Source: Streptomyces goshikiensis
GTDB lineage: Bacteria > Actinomycetota > Actinomycetes > Streptomycetales > Streptomycetaceae
Direction: 5' to 3'
NCBI RefSeq assembly: GCF_014650555.1
Contig: NZ_BMVE01000003.1
Location: 124,001-188,000, forward strand
DNA length: 64,000 nucleotides
Part shown: positions 23,607-31,429 of the stretch, in pieces
Layout: each line of letters opens with the position of its first letter
Position numbering within the stretch: the stretch's first letter is position 1
Notes under the pieces: generated by a model
What the model saw: only the letters and a program-made list of their open reading frames with translations
The model's database searches: none
What the model was told of the DNA's origin: nothing
Program-made: the position numbers and the translations under genes

Positions 23607-25135
23607 ATGACCCTCTGTCCCAGGGGTCCAAAACGCGCTCCACAACGGGCTCCGCGACCGGGTCCGCACCCGGGTCCGCCCTCCTCGGCGGCTCGGACTT
23701 CCTCCAGCTCGACCCCGACCGGGCCCCCGCCGGCGGCCGTACCGAGTGGCTCGCCGGGCGGCTGCGCGCCGCGATCGCCGACGGCACGCTCCCGGTCGGC
23801 ACCCGGCTGCCCGCCAGCCGGGTCCTCGCCGCCGAACTCGGCGTCTCGCGCGGCCTGGTCACCGAGGCCTACCAGCGGCTGGCCGAGACCGGCCAGGTCG
23901 CGGGGCGCGGCCGGGCCGGCACCGTGGTCGTCGCGGCCCCGCCGCCCGCACCCGCCGCGCCCGTGCGCACCCCGGCCCGAGGCGGGCTGGTCGACGCGCT
24001 GCGCGCGGAGCCCTGCCGGATCGACCTCTCGCCCGGCGTACCCGACCTGGCGGCCTTCCCCCGTACCGCCTGGCTGCGAGCGGAACGCCGGGTCCTCGGC
24101 GGACTCACCCCGGCCGACTTCGGCTACGGGGATCCACAGGGCGCGCCGGCGCTGCGGGAGGCGGTGGCCGGCTGGCTGGCCCGCAACCGGGGCATCCGGG
24201 CCGACCCCGACGAGGTGGTGATCGTCGCCGGGGTCGCCCAGGCACTGGCGCTCCTCGCGCAGGTGCTCCGCGAGGACGGGGTCCGGCGGGTCGCGGTGGA
24301 GGACCCCGGCTCGCTCGGCGCCCGGCAGCAACTGGAGTACGGGCGGCTGTCCACGGCGGCGGTACGGGTGGACGCGTCCGGGCTGGACGTGGCCGCGCTG
24401 CGGGCCTGCGGGGCCGGGGCGGTCCTGCTGACGCCGGCCCACCAGTTCCCGACCGGGGTCGTCCTCGACGGCGAACGCCGCAGGGAGCTGCTGGGCTGGG
24501 CGGCCGAGGGGGGCGTGGTCATCGAGGACGACTACGACGCCGAGCACCGCTACGACCGCGCGCCCGTCCCCGCGCTGAAGGCGCTGCTGCCCGAGCGGGT
24601 CTGTTACGCGGGCAGCGTGTCCAAGCTGCTCGCGCCCGCGCTGCGGCTGGGCTGGCTGCTGGCCCCGCCCCGGTACCGGGACGCGGTGGTGGAGGCCAAA
24701 CGGTACGCGGACCTCGGCAACGCGGTCCTCGCCCAGCTGGTGCTGGCCGACCTGATGGACTCCGGGGAGCTGGAACGCCATCTGCGCTTCGTGCGGCGGC
24801 GCCACCGCGGCCGCCGGGACGCGATGCTGCGGGCCGTCGCCGCCCACCTGCCGGGCGCCCGTGTGCACGGCGCGGCGGCGGGGCTGCACCTGATGGTCAC
24901 CTTCGACGAGGACGGTTCCGGGGCCGGCTTCGAGGACACCGCCCTCGCCTCGGCGGCCCTCGCTCTCGGCGTCAAGGCGCACCCCCTGTCCTGGCACCGC
25001 CTGCGGCCGGGCCCGCCGGGGCTGATCCTCGGTTACGCGGCGGGCCCGGTCAGCGAGATCGAGGAGGGCGTCGCGCTCCTCGGCGAGGCCCGTGACCGGC
25101 TCTCCCGGATCTCCCGGCGCACGCGGCGAAGCTGA
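23594..25135 (+). CDS. MocR/PdxR-type GntR regulator fused to an aminotransferase domain
   Basis: The 513-residue fusion has an N-terminal GntR winged helix (LAGRLRAAIADGTLPVGTRL, then SRVLAAELGVSRGLVTEAYQ) and a class I aminotransferase-like domain. FGYGDPQGAPALREAVAGWL, IEDDYDAEHRYDR and the pyridoxal-phosphate lysine in YAGSVSKLLAPALRLGW are present. Such regulators sense PLP or amino compounds such as GABA. The Ser/Thr/Gly stretch at residues 10-30 is an unusual flexible leader. It is divergent from an EamA exporter whose promoter it overlaps. Confidence 0.9.
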   Translation: MSRSNDPLSQGSKTRSTTGSATGSAPGSALLGGSDFLQLDPDRAPAGGRTEWLAGRLRAAIADGTLPVGTRLPASRVLAAELGVSRGLVTEAYQRLAETGQVAGRGRAGTVVVAAPPPAPAAPVRTPARGGLVDALRAEPCRIDLSPGVPDLAAFPRTAWLRAERRVLGGLTPADFGYGDPQGAPALREAVAGWLARNRGIRADPDEVVIVAGVAQALALLAQVLREDGVRRVAVEDPGSLGARQQLEYGRLSTAAVRVDASGLDVAALRACGAGAVLLTPAHQFPTGVVLDGERRRELLGWAAEGGVVIEDDYDAEHRYDRAPVPALKALLPERVCYAGSVSKLLAPALRLGWLLAPPRYRDAVVEAKRYADLGNAVLAQLVLADLMDSGELERHLRFVRRRHRGRRDAMLRAVAAHLPGARVHGAAAGLHLMVTFDEDGSGAGFEDTALASAALALGVKAHPLSWHRLRPGPPGLILGYAAGPVSEIEEGVALLGEARDRLSRISRRTRRS

Positions 25136-25173
25136 CGCCGGGTCAAGGCGGGCCATCCCGGCCCGCACTGGTG

Positions 25174-25217
25174 GCCGCCCTCGCCGACCGGCCGGCGAAG
25201 GCGGCGAAAAGTTTTTT
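25174..25217 (+). terminator. intrinsic terminator with T-tract after the MocR gene
   Basis: A stem of 13 pairs with one mismatch (left arm from GCCGCCCTCGCCG, right arm ending GGCGGC) is followed by GAAAAGTTTTTT. A genuine T6 run is unusual in this genome and makes this the most classical terminator in the window. Confidence 0.75.
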
Positions 25218-25226
25218 CTTCCGGGC

Positions 25227-25252
25227 GGCAACCTCCGGCGGGGTCGCGCGTC
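25227..25252 (+). promoter_or_regulatory. candidate ECF promoter of the LAHTG-sigma operon
   Basis: GGCAACC at 25227-25233 and CGTC at 25249-25252 are separated by 15 bp, resembling -35 and -10 elements recognised by ECF sigma factors. It lies about 60 bp upstream of the surface-protein start. The downstream SigE-family factor may use it; that is inference. Confidence 0.4.
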
Positions 25253-25313
25253 GTGCGGGGGTGAAGGGCGTGATCCGCGCCCCTCACCGACCGTGGAGAA
25301 CCGGAGAACCACC

Positions 25314-25799
25314 GTGAAGAACCTGAAGAGCGTCCCCTCGACCGCCCGCCGGGCGGCGGCCGTCACCACCGCCGTCGCCGCAGCGGCCATCGCTCTCGCG
25401 GCCGGGCCGGCCTTCGCCGCGACGGGGCCGTCCGCCAGCCCGACGCCCGGTGCGAGCGCGAGCCCGGTGCCCAGCGCCAGCGTCCCGCCGCGCGGCACGC
25501 CCACCCCCACCCCCAGCCGCAGCGTCCCGGCGACGTCCGCCCCGGCTCCGTCGGTGAGCGCCGCCCCGGGCTCCGCCACGCCCTCCCCGGCGCCGACCCG
25601 CCCGGGCGCCACCCCGTCCGCCTCGCCCAGTGCCGCTCCGTCCGCCTCGCCCAGTGCCGCCCCCGGCGGATCCGGTTCCTCCGAGCTCGCGCATACTGGC
25701 TCCTCCACCACCACCATGGCCCTCGGCGCCGGCGCCGCAGGGCTCATCGCGGTCGGTGCCGGCGCCCTGTACACCGTGCGGCGCCGCGTCAGCAGCTGA
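25314..25799 (+). CDS. LAHTG sortase-anchored Ser/Pro/Ala-rich surface protein
   Basis: The 161-residue product has a signal peptide (RRAAAVTTAVAAAAIALAAG, cleavage near AFA), then about 85 residues of low-complexity Ser/Pro/Ala/Thr. The C-terminus is a sortase signal: ELAHTG, a hydrophobic segment (MALGAGAAGLIAVGAGALY) and RRR. The LAxTG form is typical of class E sortase substrates in Streptomyces. The low-complexity part would act as a wall-spanning stalk with no visible head domain. The GTG at 25314 follows GGAGAACC. It is the first gene of a three-gene set with a sigma factor. Confidence 0.82.
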   Translation: MKNLKSVPSTARRAAAVTTAVAAAAIALAAGPAFAATGPSASPTPGASASPVPSASVPPRGTPTPTPSRSVPATSAPAPSVSAAPGSATPSPAPTRPGATPSASPSAAPSASPSAAPGGSGSSELAHTGSSTTTMALGAGAAGLIAVGAGALYTVRRRVSS

Positions 25800-25807
25800 G
25801 GAATCCT

Positions 25808-26482
25808 GTGCTCCACCTCGTCTCAACCGCAGGCCCCCTCGCTCCCGGTCACGGCCGGGAGCGGCGGGGCCCGTGGTGGTGGCTGCTGCGCCGAGAGCGT
25901 CCCGCCCCGGCCGCCGAGCCCCAGCCGCGCCGGTTCTCGTACACCTACGACCCGGGCCACGAAGGCACCGGCCCCGGACACGGGGAGAGCGGGCAGCCGC
26001 CGACCGTCAGCGCGCTCTACCACGCGCACCGGCTGCGCATGGTGCGCCTCGCGGTGCTGCTCGTCGACGACCCGGCCACCGCCGAGGACGTGGTGCAGGA
26101 CGCCTTCACCGCCCTGTACCGGCGGCACGGGGAGAACATCACGGAGGTGGACAACGCGCTGGGCTACCTGCGCACCGCCGTGGTGAACACCTCCCGCTCC
26201 GTGCTGCGCCGCAGACGGACGGCTCGCGCGTGGACCCCGCCCGCCGCCGTCGACGTACCCTCCGCCGAGGCGCACGTCGTCCTCGACGAGGCGCACCGCG
26301 AAGTGCTCGCCGCCCTGGGGCGGCTGACCCCGCGCCGGCGGCAGGTGCTGGTGCTGCGCTACTGGGCCGACCTGAGCGAGGCGGAGATAGCCGACACGCT
26401 CGGCATCAGCCGGGGCGCCGTCAAATCGAACGCGAGCCGGGGGCTGGACGCGCTGGAACGGATCCTGGAGGGACGGATATGA
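25808..26482 (+). CDS. SigE-family ECF RNA polymerase sigma factor
   Basis: The 224-residue ECF sigma factor has region 2 motifs ALYHAHRLRMVRLAVLLVDD, AEDVVQDAFTALYRRHGE and LGYLRTAVVNTSRSVLRRR, and region 4 LTPRRRQVLVLRYWADLSE then IADTLGISRGAVKSNASRGL. The first 60 residues are a non-conserved extension with three consecutive tryptophans and a basic patch. The GTG at 25808 follows GAGGAATCC, eight bases after the previous stop. Its stop overlaps the next start (ATGA). It probably controls this operon together with the membrane protein encoded downstream. Confidence 0.9.
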   Translation: MLHLVSTAGPLAPGHGRERRGPWWWLLRRERPAPAAEPQPRRFSYTYDPGHEGTGPGHGESGQPPTVSALYHAHRLRMVRLAVLLVDDPATAEDVVQDAFTALYRRHGENITEVDNALGYLRTAVVNTSRSVLRRRRTARAWTPPAAVDVPSAEAHVVLDEAHREVLAALGRLTPRRRQVLVLRYWADLSEAEIADTLGISRGAVKSNASRGLDALERILEGRI

Positions 26483-27069
26483 CCTCGTACGGCGAATCGC
26501 CGGGCGGCCACCCGGCCGAGCGCCCCGTCGAGCGGCGGCTGCGCCAGGCGCTGGCCGCGCGGGCGGACGAGATCACCGTGCGCGACCTGCGCCCCGCGGA
26601 TCCGCCGGGGCCCCGCGCGCGCGGCTCCCGCCCCGCGTGGCTGCGGGCGTACGGGACGCGCCGCTTCGTGCTGCCCGTGGCGGCCGGGCTGGCCGCGGCG
26701 GCCACGGTGATCGGGTACGTCGTCCTCGCGCCCGGGTCCGGACCGGCCCGCCCGGAGCCGCCCGCCGCCCCGCCCGAGATCAGCACCCCCGGTCCGACAC
26801 CGGGATCGGGCACGCCGACGCCGGGAGCGTCACCGTCGCCGTCGCCGACGCCCGGGGGGAGCCGGACACCGCCGGGCCCCTCCGTGTCCTCCTCGCCGTC
26901 GGGGCTGCCGTCGCGCTCGCCCGCCCCGCCCTCGCGGGCCCCGTCGCCGTCGGGCTCCCCGTCCGGCCCCGCCCGGTCCTCGGCCCCGTCGTTCTCGGGG
27001 CCGCCCACCGGCACCGTCACCCCGTCGGCCGCGCACAGCGCGACGAGCTCGCGCGCGCCGGGCTTCTAG
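26479..27069 (+). CDS. membrane protein with Ser/Pro-rich exported tail, putative anti-sigma partner
   Basis: The 196-residue protein has a cytoplasmic helical N-terminus (VERRLRQALAARADEITV, DLRPADPPGP), one membrane helix (VLPVAAGLAAAATVIGYVVL) and an outside tail of about 105 residues rich in Pro/Ser/Gly/Thr. The short N-terminal part, the single helix and the ATGA coupling to a SigE-family sigma gene fit a membrane anti-sigma or modulator, as in other SigE-family operons. No zinc HxxxCxxC motif is present, so it is not a classical ZAS protein. The call rests on context. Confidence 0.7.
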   Translation: MTSYGESPGGHPAERPVERRLRQALAARADEITVRDLRPADPPGPRARGSRPAWLRAYGTRRFVLPVAAGLAAAATVIGYVVLAPGSGPARPEPPAAPPEISTPGPTPGSGTPTPGASPSPSPTPGGSRTPPGPSVSSSPSGLPSRSPAPPSRAPSPSGSPSGPARSSAPSFSGPPTGTVTPSAAHSATSSRAPGF

Positions 27070-27095
27070 GCCCGGTCCCGCCGGGCATGCCGCAG

Positions 27096-27127
27096 CGGCC
27101 TCTCCCGAAGGGGGGCGGGAGAGGCCG
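27096..27127. terminator. hairpin terminator between sigma operon and GH114 gene
   Basis: Twelve-base perfect arms beginning CGGCCTCTCCCG (27096-27107) and at 27116-27127 enclose an 8-nt loop. The hairpin lies between two convergent stops, 27 and 13 bp from each, so it can end both transcripts. Confidence 0.75.
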
Positions 27128-27139
27128 GGACCGGAGGGG

Positions 27140-27985
27140 TCAGCAGGTGCGGAAGCGGTACGCCTTGGAGCCGGGGGCCGTGACGTCCAGGTCGCGCTGG
27201 ACGACGGAGAGCTTGGAGCCCCAGGCGGAGCAGGCCTTGTTGTAGCCGGAGTTCTGGTACTCGATGACGAACACGCGGTTCGCGTAGGCCTTCGCGAAGT
27301 CGCCGCACTCGTCGTACTGGCCGCACTCCTCGGCGACGGCGAAGTCGAAGCCGATCTTCGTCCGGTCGGGGAGCAGGTCGGCGGTGTTCTTCTGGCCGAT
27401 GGCGAGGCCCGCCGCGTGGGCGCGGTCGGCGAGCAGCTTCGCGAAGGCGGCGTTGTCGGCCTTCTTCAGCCGGCCGCCGGAGCGGGAGAAGGAGTCCAGG
27501 TTGTCCGGCTCGACGGCCTGGTAGCCGCTGCGGGCGCAGCCGCTGATCCAGTCTCCGACGACCTTGGCGAGCCGGGTGCGCTTGTCGGCCGTCGAGGTGT
27601 CGAGGAGGGCCTCGCCCCAGTCCTCGTCGACGACCGGGCGCTGGGAGGAGTCGCGCAGTACGAGGTCGGGGTGGTTCTTCTGCCACCAGCCCAGGGCGTC
27701 GGGCTGGGCCTGGAAGGCGTTGATGTAGCAGACGTTGTACAGCCCGGCGGCGGGCGGGGCGGAGCGGTCCCGGGAGACCGCGCCCACGCCCTTGGGCGGC
27801 GTGTAGGGCGCGCCGATCTGGTAGTCGAAGGACACGTTCGCCACGGGGAGGCGGGGGGAGGAGGCCTGGCCGGCGGAGGCCTGGGAGAGCATCAGGCCCG
27901 CTCCGACGGCGACGGCGACGCCCGCGGCGGCCGCGGCCAGGGTGGCCTTGCGGCGCAGGAACGGGGTGGTGGAGTGTTTCGGCAC
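27140..27985 (-). CDS. secreted GH114 endo-alpha-1,4-polygalactosaminidase-like protein
   Basis: The 281-residue product has a signal peptide (KATLAAAAAGVAVAVGAGLM, then QASAG). Its catalytic-domain signature matches GH114: FDYQIGAPYTPPKGVGAV, YNVCYINAFQAQPDALGWW, AVEPDNLDSFSRSGG and GLAIGQKNTADLL. These TIM-barrel enzymes cleave galactosaminogalactan-type polymers. The aspartate in EPDNLD is in the usual catalytic position. The GTG start is behind AGGAGAACGT. It stands alone, divergent from nothing, 79 bp after the histidine-kinase stop on the same strand. Confidence 0.87.
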   Translation of the reverse strand: MPKHSTTPFLRRKATLAAAAAGVAVAVGAGLMLSQASAGQASSPRLPVANVSFDYQIGAPYTPPKGVGAVSRDRSAPPAAGLYNVCYINAFQAQPDALGWWQKNHPDLVLRDSSQRPVVDEDWGEALLDTSTADKRTRLAKVVGDWISGCARSGYQAVEPDNLDSFSRSGGRLKKADNAAFAKLLADRAHAAGLAIGQKNTADLLPDRTKIGFDFAVAEECGQYDECGDFAKAYANRVFVIEYQNSGYNKACSAWGSKLSVVQRDLDVTAPGSKAYRFRTC

Positions 27986-28064
27986 ACGTTCTCCTGTGCG
28001 AGGTGCGATGAGGTATTCGCATCCTGCGGGAGTGATCGTGAGGAATTGATGAGGTGCGGTTCCG

Positions 28065-29429
28065 CTAGAACCGTGTCGGGCCGCCCGCGTGGGCGGGGCC
28101 CGGGTCTCCGGGGCCCAGTGAGAGGCGGACCAGGGTGCCGCCGCCGGGGCGGAGGTCCGCCGTGAGGTCGCCGCCGTGCGCGGCGGCGATCTCGGAGACC
28201 AGGGACAGACCGATGCCGGTGCCGCCGCCCGGCGAGCGGAACCGCTCCGTCAGGGCGGGCAGGTCGGCGGCCGCGATGCCCGGGCCCCGGTCGGCCACGG
28301 CCACGGTCGCGCCGCGGACCATGACGTGCACCTCCGCGCGGCCGGCGGCGGGCGCGGGGGCCTGGGTGGCGCCGTGGCGCACCGCGTTGTCGAGGAGGTT
28401 GCGGACGGCGATGCGGACGAGCGCCGGGTCCGCGGTGACCACGGACGCGTCGAGGGAGGTGGTCAGCACGTGGGGGCCGGCCGCCAGTTCCTCGCAGGCC
28501 TGCTCGACCAGCTGGTCGAGCCGCAGCGGGACGGCCCGCAGGTCCGGCCCGGCGGCCTGGAGGCGGCCGCGGGTGAGGACGTTGTCGACGACGTCCGTCA
28601 GGCGCTCGGTGGCCCGGCGGATGCGCGGCAGGTGCGGGCCCGGACCGCGCGGGTCGGTGCCCGCGACGTCGACCGAGCTGCGCATCACCGCGACCGGGGT
28701 CCGCAGCTCGTGGGCGGCGTCGGCGAGGATGCGCTCCTGGGCCTCCAGCGACTGCCAGGCCGGCCGCAGGCTGCGGCCGGACAGCAGGTGTCCCGTCGCG
28801 GCGGCCAGGGCGGTGAGCAGCCCGGCTCCGACGAGGACGGAGGCGGCCAGCCGGCGGTGCTCGGCCATCCACTGGGACGGGTCGCCGACGACCACGACCG
28901 CGCCGCGCACCTCCTGCGTCTCGTCGTGGTGGAAGGGGCGGGCCAGCAGGTAGGCGGCGGCGCCCCGGGAGTCGGGTGCCTCGGTCCGTACGGTGTCGTC
29001 GCGGTCCATCGCGGTGCGGGCGAGCGCGGCCAGCCGGTCCTCGGCCACGGCGGGGTTGGCCGGCCCGGGGGAGGTGAAGACCAGGCGCAGCGTGCCGCCG
29101 GGCGCCGCGTGCAGCACCCGTACGCGGGGGGCGCCGCGGGTGGCCTCGTCGTCGTAGAGGCCGTCGAGCTGGAGGCCGTCGTCCGTGTAGTAGATCAGCG
29201 AGGTGCTGACGGCGGCGCGCTGGTCCATCTCGTCGTAGGCGGCGGCGCGCCAGGAGCGCTCGTCGGTGCGGATCACCATCCAGGACAGCGCGCTGACGCC
29301 GGCCAGGGTGATGAGGGTGGAGGCCAGGGTCAGCCTGAGCTGGAGCCGCCGCAGGCGCCTGCGGGCGGGCGACCGCAGGCGGCCGGCTCGTCCGCGGGCC
29401 GTCTTCGGCGTCCGCGCGGCACCGGTCAC
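28065..29429 (-). CDS. two-component sensor histidine kinase
   Basis: The 454-residue membrane kinase has TM1 (LTLASTLITLAGVSALSWMV), an extracellular region of about 150 residues, TM2 (ASVLVGAGLLTALAAATGH), the dimerisation box ADAAHELRTPVAVMRSSVD with the phospho-accepting histidine, an N box VRNLLDNAVRHGA, and G boxes DRGPGIAAADLPALTERF and GGGTGIGLSLV. The GTG at 29429 overlaps the stop of the response-regulator gene, so they are co-translated. The signal is unknown. GH114 next door on the same strand might be a target. Confidence 0.9.
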   Translation of the reverse strand: MTGAARTPKTARGRAGRLRSPARRRLRRLQLRLTLASTLITLAGVSALSWMVIRTDERSWRAAAYDEMDQRAAVSTSLIYYTDDGLQLDGLYDDEATRGAPRVRVLHAAPGGTLRLVFTSPGPANPAVAEDRLAALARTAMDRDDTVRTEAPDSRGAAAYLLARPFHHDETQEVRGAVVVVGDPSQWMAEHRRLAASVLVGAGLLTALAAATGHLLSGRSLRPAWQSLEAQERILADAAHELRTPVAVMRSSVDVAGTDPRGPGPHLPRIRRATERLTDVVDNVLTRGRLQAAGPDLRAVPLRLDQLVEQACEELAAGPHVLTTSLDASVVTADPALVRIAVRNLLDNAVRHGATQAPAPAAGRAEVHVMVRGATVAVADRGPGIAAADLPALTERFRSPGGGTGIGLSLVSEIAAAHGGDLTADLRPGGGTLVRLSLGPGDPGPAHAGGPTRF

Positions 29430-30151
29430 CGGGGAGCCCGGCGGCCGCCGGGGCGGCCGTGGGCGGGGGCGTCTCCGTCGTCGCCGTCGTCTTCGCCGCC
29501 GAGCAGGAAGCCGTGGCCGCGGACGGTGCGGATCAGGGGCGGCGGGCCGAGCTTGCGCCGCAGGCCGGCCACGACGGCGTCGACGACGTTCGAGACGGGG
29601 TCGGCCATCTCGTCCCAGCAGTGCTCGACCAGCGCGGCGCGGGTGACCACCGTCTCGCGGTGGACGAGCAGGTGCCGCAGGACGGCGTACTCCTTGTGGG
29701 TCAGGGTGAGCAGGATCCCGTCCCGCCGGACCTCGCGGCGGGCCGCGTCCAGCTCCAGGCCGGCGTGGCGGAGGTGGACGGGGAGCCGGTTCCCCGCGCG
29801 CCGGGCCAGGCTGCCGACCCGCATCACGAGCTCCTCCATGGCGAAGGGCTTGGGGAGGTAGTCGTCGGCGCCGGAGCGGAAGCCGTCGACCCGGTCGGAG
29901 AGGGTGTGCAGCGCGGTGAGGCAGAGCACGGGGGTCGTCCAGCCGGAGCGGCGCCGGTGTTCCAGGGCGGGGAGGGTGTCCCCGGAGGGCAGCATGCGGT
30001 CCAGGACGACGCAGTCGTAGGCGTTCAGGTCGAGCAGGAAGTCCGCCTCCGGCCAGTCGTGGGCGCCGTCGACCGCGTAGCCGGCGGCCTTGAGGCCGGC
30101 CGCCACGACCTCGCGGAGGTCGGGTTCGTCCTCGACCAGGAGTACGCGCAT
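29426..30151 (-). CDS. OmpR-family response regulator
   Basis: The 241-residue regulator has receiver acidic residues in LLVEDEPDLREVV, the phosphorylated aspartate in CVVLDRMLPSG, and lysine in DDYLPKPFAMEEL. A winged-helix output domain follows (LTHKEYAVLRHLLVHRETVV, then VDAVVAGLRRKLG and IRTVRGHGFLL). The ATG at 30149-30151 begins MRVLLVEDE; an upstream in-frame start would only add unstructured residues. It pairs with the downstream histidine kinase through a 4-bp overlap. The C-terminal tail is acidic then basic. Confidence 0.92.
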   Translation of the reverse strand: MRVLLVEDEPDLREVVAAGLKAAGYAVDGAHDWPEADFLLDLNAYDCVVLDRMLPSGDTLPALEHRRRSGWTTPVLCLTALHTLSDRVDGFRSGADDYLPKPFAMEELVMRVGSLARRAGNRLPVHLRHAGLELDAARREVRRDGILLTLTHKEYAVLRHLLVHRETVVTRAALVEHCWDEMADPVSNVVDAVVAGLRRKLGPPPLIRTVRGHGFLLGGEDDGDDGDAPAHGRPGGRRAPR

Positions 30152-30345
30152 GTGCTGTCCGCCCTTTGGTTCGTGCTGAACGGGAGGACATAGTAAACAA
30201 GCCATGGCCATTGCTTGACCCTCGGTGTCGCGCCCGCCGTCGGGGCGGGGTCGACGGCGACCCGATGTCGAGAACGTACCGTCGGCTCCGTCCCCGGGGC
30301 ATCGGCGGCCACCACCGGCCGCCCGCGGAAGAAGGAGAGACCGGC

Positions 30346-30786
30346 ATGGCGATTCAGCGGATGGACAACGTCGGGATTGTCGTCGAGGACCTGGGAGCCG
30401 CCGTCGCGTTCTTCGTGGAACTCGGTATGGAGCTGGAGGGCAGGGGGGAGGTCGAGGGCCTCTTCGCCGACCAGTGCACCGGACTCGACGGCGTCCACTG
30501 TGAGATCGCGATGCTCCGCACCCCGGACGGTCACAGCCGGCTCGAACTGGCGAAGTACCGAAGCCCCGCGGCCACCAGCGGCGGACCGCGCAACCGGCCG
30601 CACAACATCCTGGGCACGCACCGCGTCATGTTCGCCGTCGACGACATCGAGGACACCGTGGCCCGCATGCGCCCGCACGGCGCCGAACTCGTCGGCGAGA
30701 TCGCCCGGTTCGAGGACAGCTACCTGCTCTGCTACCTCCGCGGCCCGGAGGGCTTCATCGTCGGACTGGCCGAGCAGCTGCGCTGA
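30346..30786 (+). CDS. VOC family protein
   Basis: The 146-residue protein has a VOC fold: MDNVGIVVEDLGAAVAFFVE at the start, DGHSRLELAKYRSP in the middle with the acidic metal-ligand position, HRVMFAVDDIEDTVARM starting the second half, and LRGPEGFIVGLAEQL at the end. The family includes extradiol dioxygenases, glyoxalases and antibiotic-binding proteins; none can be chosen. GAAGGAGAG precedes the ATG. It is divergent from the response regulator and convergent with the MarR gene, 13 bp apart. Confidence 0.87.
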   Translation: MAIQRMDNVGIVVEDLGAAVAFFVELGMELEGRGEVEGLFADQCTGLDGVHCEIAMLRTPDGHSRLELAKYRSPAATSGGPRNRPHNILGTHRVMFAVDDIEDTVARMRPHGAELVGEIARFEDSYLLCYLRGPEGFIVGLAEQLR

Positions 30787-30799
30787 GCCGGCCCCACCG

Positions 30800-31264
30800 T
30801 CACGCCCGGCCGTCGTGGTGCGTGTTCTCCACGGCGGCGACCAGCGGGGCCAGCTTCGGGTCCCGGGCGGCCTCGTCGAGCGCCTCCCGCAGCGCGGCGT
30901 CGTTCGTGGGCCGCGCGGCGGCCAGCAGGGCCAGGCCCGCCTCGCTCACGTCGGTGTAGATGCCGCGCCGGTCGGTGTCGCAGATGTAGCGGTTCAGCAG
31001 CCCGCGGTCCTCCAGCCGGCTGACCAGGCGCGTCGTGGCGCTCTGGCTGAGCACCACCGACTCCGCGACCTGCTGCATGCGCAGGTGGCCGCCGACGCCG
31101 CTGTGCTGCCGGCTGAGGACGTCCAGCAGCGAGTACTCGCGCACGCTCAGGTCGTGCCCGCCCTGGAGCGCGCGCTCGATGTGCGTCTCGATCCGGCCGT
31201 GCAGGAGGGAGAGGGCGCACCAGCCCTGGGAGAGGGCGGTGGTGGCGCTGTCCGTGACCGTCAT
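30800..31264 (-). CDS. MarR-family transcriptional regulator
   Basis: The 154-residue winged-helix regulator has LSVREYSLLDVLSRQHSG, MQQVAESVVLSQSATTRLVS (recognition helix), RLEDRGLLNRYICDTDRRGI (wing) and a dimerising C-terminus. The ATG at 31262-31264 is chosen because CGGAGGAG lies 6-12 nt upstream. It is divergent from an MFS exporter, and the intergenic region contains a repeated TGCAATTAA that is a good operator candidate. Such pairs respond to phenolic or antibiotic ligands. Confidence 0.9.
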   Translation of the reverse strand: MTVTDSATTALSQGWCALSLLHGRIETHIERALQGGHDLSVREYSLLDVLSRQHSGVGGHLRMQQVAESVVLSQSATTRLVSRLEDRGLLNRYICDTDRRGIYTDVSEAGLALLAAARPTNDAALREALDEAARDPKLAPLVAAVENTHHDGRA

Positions 31265-31332
31265 GGACTCCTCCGTCTGAGCGTGCCGAGCGTGTGCCAC
31301 CAGGATAGGCCACTAGCGCAATAGCCCGCGCT

Positions 31333-31358
31333 TGCAATTAACCGGCGTCTGCAATTAA
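31333..31358. promoter_or_regulatory. direct repeat of TGCAATTAA, likely MarR operator
   Basis: TGCAATTAA occurs at 31333-31341 and 31350-31358, 17 bp apart, in an AT-rich island between the divergent MarR and MFS genes. A weaker related GCGCAATAG lies at 31315-31323. Location and composition suit repressor binding over the exporter promoter. Confidence 0.5.
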
Positions 31359-31429
31359 TGTGGACGCTCGTAAGCCGCGAAAGCAACCGGATGCGGCGTT
31401 GCGCAGTCTCCCTGAAAGACACCTCCCTC

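Noticed and set aside
30346..30786. VOC genes as antibiotic-resistance (bleomycin-type) determinants
   Set aside because: Four separate VOC genes are present, none has diagnostic resistance residues, and VOC paralogues are common in Streptomyces.
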